In this document: piece by piece, positions 34,801-47,400 of the stretch
Numbering within the stretch: position 1 is the first letter of the stretch
How the letters are laid out: each line of letters begins with the position of its first letter
DNA from: Lamellibrachia columna
Lineage: Eukaryota; Annelida; Polychaeta; Sabellida; Siboglinidae
Length of the DNA stretch: 64,000 bases
Direction: 5' to 3'
Assembly: GCA_963662155.1 (NCBI GenBank)
Contig: OY759265.1
Location: 47,232,906-47,296,905, forward strand
The notes under the pieces: generated by a model
Databases searched by the model: none
Told to the model about the DNA's origin: nothing
What the model saw: the letters and a program-made list of their open reading frames with translations, nothing else
Position numbers and translations under genes: made by a program

Positions 34801-35377
34801 GAATTTAGCACAAATAATTGTTTACAAGCATTGAGATCAACAGAGTTTTGTATGTCTTTTAATACAAAAGCACAAAGAGTGCACACTTGTGTAGCTGTAT
34901 TGACACCAGATAGCCTGACAGTCAAATATTTTATGACATTGTGTATGTCTGAGCTATTCCCTTTTTGAATGCAGTGAAGCTACACAAAGTTGCCTTCCAG
35001 AGGAAGTATCTTTTCAAGTCAGAAGCCCTGAGTTAAAGTCCACTTAGAGCTTGTGCTAGTTGTTCTCAATTCAGTATGTTGACTCAAGTGAGACAGTCTG
35101 GGCTACCATTGTTTAATACTGTACCAGTTTGCAGTCTGGTTAGAGACCCTTAGAGTACACAGGGCCATGGACAGGTGCTAATCCACCCTCTCAGCAAACA
35201 ATAATTAGCACTGCTACAGCCACAGACACACAGCATGTTTTCCTTTCCAAGACAGATTATGCAACTACAGGAGGTGAAGCCTTGTGGACATTGTCTAATG
35301 TCTTTATATAAGCAAAAATCATGTACCCTCTGTTAAGACAAGTACCTACATTGATTTGAAAGAGTTTATAAATACAT

Positions 35378-35450
<73 letters not shown>

Positions 35451-38400
35451 GTCTATATACCAGATTTAAAATATATATTTATATAATAAAAATATGTTTA
35501 AACGGCTGTCTTTTTATTTAGTACAATTCAAAATTCAAGCCACAATTCTTCAACAATTTACAATCATTACCGTTATATTTGTTTATCAATTGTGTAAAAA
35601 ATATTGAAATTCAGCAAAAGTGCAAAACTATATAATTAACAAATGCTGAATATATTTGGTTCCGCATAATGTAATTGTAATTGAAATTGAAACAGTATAA
35701 TTGTAATTGAATTGAAAAATTATGAGTGTAATTGTAATTGAACTAAAAATTGAAATGTAATTGTAATTGATATAATTATGTGTAATTGAACCCACCCCTG
35801 GTTTGTTACACGTCTCATGTCCAGCACAGTTAGCTGAGTGATTGCCTCAGCTAGGTGTGTTACATATCACTTTTAAGCTGTGTAATCTCATCAACAAAGT
35901 GTGTTACACATCTCATACACCACACAGTTAGCTGAGTGATTGTATCAACAAGGCGTGTTACACATCTTGTATTCATTTCAAAGAATAAACAGAAAGAAAG
36001 ACCTTTGTTTACTCGCATTGATGTTGACTACATGATTCATGAAGACCCAATGTAACACATGTGTTTGGTTGCTCATCTGTAGAGCATTGAAACTTCCGAT
36101 TTGTTTAAAACCTTGTTAGCTACATTAAAACGAGATGGTCTGATCCTCTTATTTTTTATTTATAAATATAATGTTCTTGATATTAAAATAAATGTGTTCA
36201 ATGTATACAGCCTGCCAAAACACGTATAATAAGCCCAAAATGTTTGTTTGTATTTTGTCGGAAATGGTCGAAATCGGTGAGCCAGCAAAATTCAGTGTTT
36301 ACCGGCTAGAGAGGAGGCTGGGGTTAATCCTTCGACTGCGTTTATTGTGTTATAGATAAAGTTGTACTAATGCATGTATACACAAAACAGTTTGTAGAGA
36401 GATGATTACAGTAGTCCTTGCCTTCGAAGGACTCGGCACATCGACAGCGTACCGGAAAATACAGAATTGGTGCACCGTGAATTGCCATATCAAGTGGCTC
36501 GGGATATGTACATTCCCAAAACGATGCTTTGAAATTGGTTGAAAGACGAAATGAAACAATTATCGATTTTCATTTTCTGTGCTGTATGTTGTATGCTGAC
36601 CTGTTTTCAGCTGTTCTAGTTTTGTGAACATCGAAGTGTTGATTTCAAAATTGATTCTACAGCTGTACTTCATTTAGGTGGTCAGTATTATGTTAGAATA
36701 TATAGTTTATACTATATAACTTGATTTTACACAAAAAAAGAGCAGACCGTGTCGCTTTAATTACATAAAGTATGTTTTAGATAATAAATGTTCTGTGTTT
36801 ATCAGTTTGCAGAGAAGAAAGGTTTTGAGTTGATTCAAGACAGGCTGGAGGGAGATGACCTCGACACTGCTGTAAGTAGGCAGGAACGCGGAAATGTGCT
36901 GTACTCATTTGAGAATTTGTTGTTGCTTACTCAAAATTCCAGTGTTTTCCAAGAACCCACTGAGCACTGGAAAGTTTTTCAAGGAGAGTTCTCATAACAT
37001 TTGTGAATGTAGAAAGCATAAAATGTGTGCAAGAAAGGCCCAGTGTAGTGATATACCACCTGTCGCTGTGCTGAATTAATACCTGCAAAGTGGGATGTCA
37101 ATTTAATTGGCAGTATTAACATATTTTGGAGAAGTTACACTCTGACCCAGTGTTGCACCATTACCAAAGGCACTTTCACTGCCAAAAAACTTGCTCTGAT
37201 AATGGAGTTTGTTCCACAATGACTCATTGTCCAGGCAGATACTGGTCATGTATAAGACAACACATTGTTATTATTGCTACATGGTTTGTTGTTTGTCCAG
37301 TCGATGGCAGCACTGCTGGCTCCGCTGGGGGTCTGTGCCGAGTATCTCAAGGACAGTGTGGTGGAGCCGATGCTGTGTACGGGCATGGGGAAGGCCGTGA
37401 AGTACGTGCAGAGGCTGGAGGAGGCTGAACTCAAGGAGAAGGTAGGTTCAACACATTCTCATTCATACAGAAGTTATTTTAGGAATATATCTTATTCTGG
37501 ACATTCACAAGTGCCAGAGCTGTGTTTTCCCGACACAGGTGAAGATAACACACATATTTTGGTAAATATGTTATGTTACATGTTTGGATTCTAATTTTCG
37601 TGGTTCCCAATAGAAAGTTGAATGTTAATTTGTCACTGTGTAATAGTAAACACATTTATTACATTATTTGGGAAAAGGCCTGTAGAAGACAGGCTGTGTG
37701 TATAACCTGTGCTGTATGTTGACCTGTGGAAGGCAGGCTGTGTGTATTACCTGTGTTATATGTTGACCTGTAGAAGGTAGGATGTGTATATTACCTGTCA
37801 TGTAAGTTGACTAGGCCTGAGGTCAATTACAATGTAATTGTAATAGTAATGATTACATGTTTTCAAGTAATAGTAATAGATGGAACAAAACACAATGTAA
37901 TAGTAATATAAGGCAGAATAACAGTAATTGAGCTATTACATTTCTATTACAATTTGGATTAATGCTGACTTATTTTGTGTTAGCATCAATAGCCTACAAA
38001 GACAATGGGTAAGACAACCAAGGCTATGAAGCCAGGTACAGTTTACACAAATAACTGTATTGGTTCTTTGTATAATTTGGTCAGCAGAAGCAGTTCAAAG
38101 GAAACATTCCGACAATAGGTGTGATGCCTCACACAGCACAATTGCATTCTACTATAAACTCCAAACAAAGCCACGAATGTATATGAGCAACAGTAAAGAG
38201 CATATCTTGACAACACATCTTTTGGGAGTATACTGAGGATCTCCATAGCCAGGGCTTCACATAAATTACTCGCCTAAATATGCCAAATTAATTTAGGCGA
38301 GCGATTTGTTAGTTGTTGTTTTTTTCATGTGTTGGCGCCACCATTTCCCATTCGGATTCCTTTGCTGTCGCCATGATATTTTAATTGGTGCTTATTGGCG

Positions 38401-41400
38401 CTGACTTTTGTACAAAGAAATAAATGTTTACTTTAGTAAACCCTATACATTGCAATTGGTGAAACAGTTTTGAATTGCAACATGCTGCCACGATTACCGT
38501 AGGCATAGCCTAGGTAAGGCCAGTGCCGTGGAAATGTGCTGTGCCCGTGGCAGTGGCCACGACACGGTACTGGTTTTGTGCGACTTTGCTTAGGCTGTTT
38601 GAAAATTGCAAATGAGATTCACAAATACGCCACGTATAAGAATTAGATGTATGGTCATAATTCATAAATGCAGCTTAGTAGGCAACACCAATATAAACTG
38701 GGGTGAAATGGCATGCTTCCATTGCATCATAATGCCATAGTGCGAAAAATATGAATTTGTCATCCGCACAAGAAACAGTGAATCAATGTTAAGTGGCACT
38801 GGAGATGTGCATTGTGAATTTGTTTGTTCAGAGCGGTTGAAAGACGAAGTGGAACAATTACTAAAATTATAAAATTATTTTTAATGTCTAATCAACTTTT
38901 ACACTCCGTGTCAATTCATATACATTTTAGGTAGTTCAGATCCAAGTTATTATTTTCGATTCCAATTACAGCGTATTAGGTCAGTCAGATCATAGCAAAA
39001 TATTGTTGATCCTTCCATAACTGTACATGTATACACGTATTTTATTCAGTTCGACATACAACATGTGACATTAAAACATAATACACATCGACATTAGTCC
39101 ATTTATTTGATAACTTTTTATAAACCGTGCGGCCAGTATAGCTTCGATGGCATTCTTGCAATCTTGGTGCAACGGGCTGCGATCGCCGGTGACGGATGAT
39201 ATGTGAACTCCGAATATTGGAGCCCGAACACTGCATTATAAAGAGTTTAGACTTTCCTCGTGAATCTAATACTCAAAAAACTACTTGTCAAGACGAACAC
39301 TTGCAGACAGTGAGCGATTTTAACAATTAACGCGAGCGATAAATCGCTCCCTAGATTATTGATTTGCGCGAGCGATAGGGAGCGAGAGCGATCGCTCGCC
39401 TCAAACGTGATGCCCTGCATAGCAGCTGTAGATTTGAAAATGCTGACCTGGCTTTTCCCAATCATTGCTGTTTGTTAATACTTTTTTTTCCCATTGACTG
39501 AGAGACCAATGGAACTGGCTTGTTGCTCTAGGTTGCTTATTTTCCTCTATACCTGGTCTCGAGTGTGAGAAGGCAGAAAATAGAAACGAAACAAAGTAAT
39601 AGTAATATATTACATTTAATTGACCCCCAGGCCTGATGTTGACTCATAGAAGGCAGGCTGTGTGTATGACCTGTCACATGTGTTGTCCTGTAGAAGGCAA
39701 CGTATGTTGACCTGTAAAAGGCAGGCTGTGTGTATGACCTCTTACGTATGTTGACCTGTAGAAGGCAGGCTGTGTGTATGACCTCACGTATGTTGACCTG
39801 TAGAAGGCAGGCTGTGTGTATGACCTCTCACGTATGTTAACTTGTAGAAGGCAGGCTGTGTGTATGACCTCTCACGTATGTTAACCTGTAGAAGGCAGGC
39901 TGTGTGTATAACCTGTCACGTGTGTTAACCTGTAGAAGGCAGGCTGTGTGTATGACCTGCTGGCCAGCATGAAGCTGCTGTGTCTACACTTCTGGCTCGA
40001 TGACATCAAGCTAATTGATGATTTGCGACTTGATATCGCCCTGAAGATGCTCAAACTACCCCACTTCAATGCCAAGATGAATGCACTCAAACAGGTGACT
40101 GACATATATATATATATATATATATATATCAAATGTTGACCTGTGACTTGTTGTTACGAGCGAGGAACTGCATTTTTGCAACATTAAAACATTTTTTGGA
40201 TAAAAATTAATTTGTCATTGCTAAGTTTCAAGAACACATCATAATGTTGGTTTGACAGTGAAAGACCAAACCTTGCACTTTTGAAAAAATAGCAGTAATG
40301 TTACTTAACTGGTGAAGAAAAAACACTAATTTGACATTATTATTGACATGCCTGGTTTTGGGGCACACCATGAATGTTTGTACACAGCACTTCTACATAA
40401 TATTTTAGGTGTGTGAATTATCAGCTTCAGCCAATAGCAACATAAAAAACAAAGTCAGGACTCAGTCGTGCACCAAAACTTAATTAAATTGAATACATTT
40501 TGTTGACGCATAGTTATGAACACATGGCCAGGAAATTTGTGACAGACGATGTTCACAATGAATTGTAAACATTTCTCTTTATAGATATATATTTGCAGTA
40601 GCCTCAATTCTTTGTTTGTCACTAGATGCCACGTATCAGCTTCCCATGTAATAATACATATGACACACTAGTGTTGTTACTAGGCAAGGCAGCTCAGCGG
40701 TCAAGAGCGCCGGACTGCCAATTGAAAGGACCAGAGTTCGAGTCCACTCGCTGCCATTTCAAAACACGTTGACAATTTCGGTCACCCCACTTTGTCTTGT
40801 ATTTTGGAAGAGACACTAAAAGCTGTTAGCCCCTTCTACTTGATGTCTACACCAGGGGAAGTAAAATATCCCACACAGGGAAATGTAAAAACCTGTTGTG
40901 AACTCACAAAGCCAATTGTCTCGATCTCCTAAAACCATCAGCTGTTGCCAAAAACACTTTCTCTGGTAATGGAGTAATCGTCATGAGCGTCCTGTTTAAG
41001 GTGGATACCGGCGTTACATATTTGGTAGCAGTGTTGTTATAAACTATCATGTTTCAGGTGACAAAGTTGATCGAAGACAGCAGTAATGCCAAGATGTCAA
41101 GGACTGCCATTAGTGCCGAGAAGATAGCCGCCTGGCTGGTGGACAATGAGGTTCTCTCTATCGCCCTTGAAGGTTTGTTCCACTCTAACGCAACCATTTA
41201 TATTTCTACAATTACTGTGCTACTAATGAATACTTTAAGTGCTATCTCCATTTTGTGTGTTTTGAGATAAATCAGGTTTTCTGTTGAACATAGGTAAGTA
41301 ATAGGTAGATAAACCATTCAACATAGGTAAGTAATAGGTAGATAAACCATTATTTCATCAGTTATTAGCATGGAGTATAAGTTTGATAACACATTCTGCA

Positions 41401-44400
41401 GCAAAACACTTTACCTCCACCACTGTCAACTTCATGACAGCATAAATCTAGTGTTTAACATAATTTATGTGATTATGGTGAACACTATGTTTTACGGAAA
41501 AAAATTCACACGTAGCTTCTTTGTTCTTTGAGTTGGTTTAGTGTTTCGATAGGAGGTTTGCTATTTGATAATTATAGAGTAATGAAGTTAAAGTTGAAGC
41601 AAAACAGACAGTGCAGGACTTAATAATATTTATCACTCGTTGGGTCAGTATAATCACATAATTGAAATGTTAAAAACAATAAAACTATGTTTTCAGGGTT
41701 TTTATTTGAATGCCACAGTATGTGGACTTTAAGGTAATGGATATTGTAGCACAAAAAAATTAGTTTTATTATCCTAAAATCGAAATTAGGATAGCAAATA
41801 TGCATACACAGATTGGAAAATGTTGTATGTTTTGTATTTCTTTGTTATGTACATTGTTCATTGTTGCACAGGAAACATTGACCAGGTTCAATATTGTGAC
41901 AAAGTAAAGAATATCACCGACTTCCTGGGTATGAAACTGTCCAAGGAAGAACTGACCAAAATCTGGAAAATGCAGGTGAGTCATGTGACATTTGTGTGTT
42001 GCTCAAATGAGTGTGACATTTAAAAAGGAATACACATTGATGCTAGTTCACTCATTTGATAAGTTTTATAAACCTTATACAGATCATGCAGCCAGCACAT
42101 CGTGGCTTCTATGGCGTTCTTGCGATCTTGGTGCAGTGGGTGGCAATCACTATTTGTGTAGTAGCTCCCTGATGACAGCTGATACAGGAACTCCTGACAC
42201 GCTTCACCGAAATATTAGACCCCGAACACCTTGTTATAAAGAAGCTAGACTTTCCCAGCGAATCTGATTCTCAAGAAACTAGTCCTTGTTGAGATAAACA
42301 TTTGGCAGACAACAAGTGATTTTAGCAACTGGCGTGAGCGATAAATTGCTCCCTAGATTATTCAGTTGCGCGAGCGATAGGGGGTGAGACCGATCGCTCG
42401 CCTCAAATATGTTGGACTGGCCCTGTATCAGATGTCATCATTATTAATACTTGTTTCCACAGCATGACGAGAGCAGTGTGGTCGTGGAAAACATCCACGC
42501 GATCATCGCCGCTGCAGCCATCAAGTTCAATGCACAGCAACTGGAGAATCTGTTCATTCTTATCCAGAAGGTACCTACTTGTTTTGTACATACTTGTACA
42601 TACTAGTACATACTTGTACCTACTTGTTTTGTTCATAGGCACCATTCAGTGTTGTTGGAGCCATCTTTGTCTCTGCTGGTAGTGTATTTTAAGGTAACTG
42701 GTGGTTATTATATGCTTGTCTTGAATTGAGTAGTTTCAGTAGAAGATAAATTTACAATTTCCTTACAGATTGTAGTTAAAATACTATATAATACTCCAAA
42801 TTAATAAAATTTGGAGTTTTTCATTTATTTGGTTATGTTACAAGATTGTTTTAATCTTAAATGTAAAAAAATTTTTAAAGAAAATACCAAAGAAATAAAT
42901 GACATACATATAAGTATGACAGTGTCGCTGATAACGTTACGGAAAATTTTGGTAATATATACGAATTACGTGTGCTACACCACCGTGAATAAGTTCGCAA
43001 AAAGTGAATGACTGCCTAAAGTGGCAGCGTATTTTTGACCAATCGTACTTCAAATTCGTGTAATTTTGCCTACTTTTAAGACATGTCCATATGCCAAATT
43101 GCAGCTTAGTAACTGTAGTTGTTTCTAAAAAAGTAAATTAAGCATAATTTTTTTTTTGCTTGTGATAACAGAAATGTCAATAGATACTCGTATCATGCTT
43201 GAAATGTGACGTTTTCACAGGCGTTTTACGTATTGTTGACAAAACAATGGCCATTTATAATATTGACATATCCCCTTAATTTGCTGCCACAATGGCCCTT
43301 AAATCTGTATTTGTAACGTGTTGTCGTCTACGATATCAGGTTACACCAGCCATCTGACAAACACATGGCAGGGCGTGTTTACGATCATTTTGATTGGCCC
43401 ATTATCAGCGGGGTCACCAGTTCACATCTACTTGGCCATTGCCATTATAGCTTCAAAGGCACAATAAACTATATTACCGCTGATATTTGGTGGTTTAAGG
43501 ACATGACGCAGTAACCAGACAATATGTTCCATGTTCACGGCGAATGAATAAAGCTAGTTCAAGGATCGATGCACACGTGGTCATTACTATGGAAACATTG
43601 TCAGCGTTTCTTAGAAGTCAGGGGGATTTCCAAAAGGACTGTTTTTTAAAGGATGGATTGGCAAAATAAGTTATGAGGAAAAAAATCAAAAATCAACTGA
43701 CTCGTTAGTTGCCCAGCTACCGTAAGATCAAGATCGAAAACAACTATAATCGCCCAATTTGGCATATACTGTGAATGGCTGAATTTGACTTTGAGGTCAA
43801 ATATAATATTTAGGTCCTGTGGTCAATAAATACTTGTTTTGAGTGGAATCTAGCTCATAGTAGCCCCAGCCAGAACAGTGGACAAGGTCACATTAATGCA
43901 ACAGTACTTGAAGGAAGCATTATAATTTTCTATATTTTGAATATGTGTACATACTTGTATCATTACTGTACTTAGGGGCTTTGTAAAAAACACCCAGTAA
44001 TCCGAAAAAAATTGTAGGCTTGACCACCCACCCACACCCCGATCCAAAAACAAACAGAATTACAGGCACAAGTGTTGCCAATGCAGTGAGTGGAGAGTCG
44101 ATTATTCCAAAATGTTAACCTGGAAGAAGCTCTTTAAAAAATTTATGCTTCCATTTTGTGATATTCCAAGTTGACCCTTGACACATCCAACCACAAAAAA
44201 AAATTTAACACCCCTTTTATTTATTTATACTCATTTCTATAGTGTAGTGCCCCGTTAGCATGGATGAACTGAGCTGTTTATGTTCGACTGTTCTTTTCGC
44301 CAGAGTTGGCAGGAAGAGAATGACAGGATGCGCGAGAAGTTGCTCGGGCTAATCGGCAAGATTGGGCGCGATGCACGAATACCAAAGACTACCGGCAGTG

Positions 44401-47400
44401 TGAGTCTCTCACTTGTTTTCTATTCCATGCCTTAGAAAATGACCCATTGTCTGCTCAATATATTACATGGCATTGCTCTGGCTCATTTGTCTGTGTTTGT
44501 AGGTGTTGGAGTTGCTCTGGGACCTGGCTCATCTGTCTGTGTTTGTAGGTGTTGGAGTTGGACCTGGCTCATCTGTCTGTGTTTGTAGGTGTTGGAGTTG
44601 CTCTGGGACCTAGCTCATCTGTCTGTGTTTGTAGGTGTTGGAGTTGGACCTGGCTCATATGTCTGTGTTTGTAGGTGTTGGAGTTGGACCTGGCTCATCT
44701 GTCTGTGTTTGTAGGTGTTGGAGTTGGACCTGGCTCATCTGTCTGTGTTTGTAGGTGTTGGAGTTGGACCTGGTTCATTTGTCTGTGTTTGTAGGTGCTG
44801 CAGTTGGACCTGGTTCATCTGTCTGTGTTTGTAGGTGCTGGAGTTGCTTTGGGACCTGGCTCATCTGTCTGTGTTTGTAGGTGTTGGAGTTGGACCTGGC
44901 TCATCTGTCTGTGTTTGTAGGTGTTGGAGTTGGACCTGGCTCATCTGTCTGTGTTTGTAGGTGTTGGAGTTGGACCTGGTTCATCTGTCTGTATTTGTAG
45001 GTGTTGGAGTTGCTCTGGGACCTGGCTCATCTGTCTGTGTTTGTAGGTGTTGGAGTTGGACCTGGCTCATCTGTCTGTGTTTGTAGGTGTTGGAGTTGGA
45101 CCTGGCTCATCTGTCTGTGTTTGTAGGTGTTGGAGTTGGACCTGGTTCATCTGTCCTGTTTGTAGGTGATGCAGTTGGACCTGGCTCATCTGTCTGTGTT
45201 TGTAGGTGTTGGAGTTGCTCTGGGACCTGGCTCATCTGTCTGTGTTTGTAGGTGCTGGAGTTGGACCTGGCTCATCTGTCTGTGTTTGCAGGTGTTGGAG
45301 TTGGACCTGGCTCATCTGTCTGTGTTTGTAGGTGTTGGAGTTGCTCTGGGACTTGGCTCATTTGCCCGTGCTACCGACACAGCTTGTGGAACAAGCCATG
45401 GATGAGCACCTTGCGATACTTAACAACTCATTCACTGTGAAGGAACAAGTCAAGAAGAGCTACGTCATGAAGTGTGTTGATGACATCAAGGAGGTATGAT
45501 TTGCCAGATGACTCCTTACATTGGGTTGTTGGATGTAATCCTTTCAGTTGTCTTGTGTTACTGACGCATCACCTCTGTTCTGTGTAGCTATTTCCATGGT
45601 GTCCTGTTTTTAAATAGCTTGTTTTCTTCATCTTGTTGCCAGTGCCTGCATTAGATGGGTTGTCTTACAATCAGGGCCTGTATTAGATGGGTTGTTTTGT
45701 TGTCAGGGCCTGTATTAGATGGGTTGTCTTACAATCAGGGCCTGTATTAGATGGGTTGTTTTGTTGTCAGGGCCTGTATTAGATGGGTTGTCTTACAATC
45801 AGGGCCCGTATTAGATGAGTTGTCTTGTTGTCAGTGACTGCATTAGATGGGTTGTCTTACAATCAGGGCCTGTATTAGATGGGTTGTCTTGTTGTCAGGG
45901 CCTGTATTGGATGGGTTGTCTTGTTGCCAGTGACTGCATTAGATGGGTGGTCTTACAATCAGGGCCTGTATTAGATGGGTTGTCTTGTTGTCAGGGCCTG
46001 TATTGGATGGGTTGTCTTGTTGTCAGTGACTGCATTAGATGGGTGGTCTTACAATCAGGGCCTGCATTAGATGGGTTGTCTTGCAATCATCAGGGCCTGT
46101 ATTAGATGGGTTGTTTTGTTGTCAGGGCCTGTATTGGATGGGTTGTCTTGTTGCCAGTGCATGCATTAGATGGGTTGTCTTACAATCAGGGCCTGTATTA
46201 GATGGGTTGTCTTGTTGTCAGGGCCTGTATTAGATGGGTTGTCTTACAATGAGGGTCTGTATTAGATGGGTTGTCTTACAATCAGGATCTGTATTAGATG
46301 GGTTGTCTTGTTGTCAGGGCCTGCATTAGATGGGTTGTCTTACAATCAGGGTCTGTATTAGATGGGTTGTCTTACAATCAGGGCCTGTATTAGATGGGTT
46401 ATCTTGTTGTCAGGGCCTGCATTAGATGGGTTGTCTTACAATCAGGGTCTGTATTAGATGGGTTGTCTTACAATCAGGGCCTGTATCAGATGGGTTGTCT
46501 TGATGTCAAGGCCTGTGTTCTACATGCAGGTTGTGTTTCAGGGACGGTGGGTGTTACCAGCCCTCAAGCAGCTTCAGCACATCATAAAGAACATTGCCAA
46601 GACCAGCTCTTACAAGGCTGAGAAGGTAATTCCTGCTTTCTATACTTATGTACGTGCTTACGTTCATATACTATTTCTGTGATAAAAATACCCGTGGTAT
46701 TCATGTAGCTAATTTAACTAATTGAAATCCATTAATTATGCTTAGTGTTTTACCTCTTCTTTGTAAAGCAGGAGGAGCATTCATTGTGTGACACTTGCTG
46801 TAATCATTCATTATGTGACGCTTGCTGTAATCATTCATTATGTGATGCTGTAATCATTCAGGGTAAGGAGCTTCACGTTTGATTTACTTAATTTCAATAT
46901 GAGCAATCAGAGGATGTGGACAAATTGTGTTACTTTTGCATGTTTTAGTACAGCTAGTGATGGCCACGTAGTCACACATTGATGTTATTATGCTGTCCAA
47001 TTTCAGCAAAGTGGATCTAATAAACTTGCCACATGACCCGAATAAAGCTGTCCTGTTTGATGAAGTAATTTCTACGGTAGAGCAGACGATCTATCAGTGG
47101 CACTCTCTGCCACATCACATGACACAGTAGGTCGTGTTGCATTTTTTTTAGGGAATCCTGCAAGAGCTCAACAAGAACAGTGACATCATTAAACAGGTGA
47201 CAGCTAGTCTCATCAAGTTCCACCAGGTGGCAGTGTCAAGCATCAAGGATGGTATGATCACACCCGAGGCACTGGTCGATAGTCGCTACTCGCACAAAGA
47301 CGTAGGCATGCATTCACTTATAAAAAAATTTATAATTGTTTTGATTTTCATATGTGTTTTACCAGTGCCAATTAACTGTGGTACAAATGGTGCACTCATA

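Larger units (their letters stand above)
34465..35800. mobile_element. Nonautonomous hAT-type DNA transposon, 1336 bp, perfect 8-bp TSD
   Basis: The left end cagggctgggtccaattacg and the reverse complement of the right end, caggggtgggttcaattaca, form terminal inverted repeats beginning CAGGG. The element is flanked on both sides by gtttgtta (34457-34464 and 35801-35808), an exact 8-bp target duplication. Both features are typical of hAT elements. The interior is rich in taattgtaattg, has a gatttaaatca repeat block and a (TA)n tract, and has no transposase frame. Confidence 0.92.

Noticed and set aside
40683..40760. Functional tRNA gene
   Set aside because: The A- and B-box-like words are there, but no full cloverleaf forms and the unit continues into a SINE body and tail.
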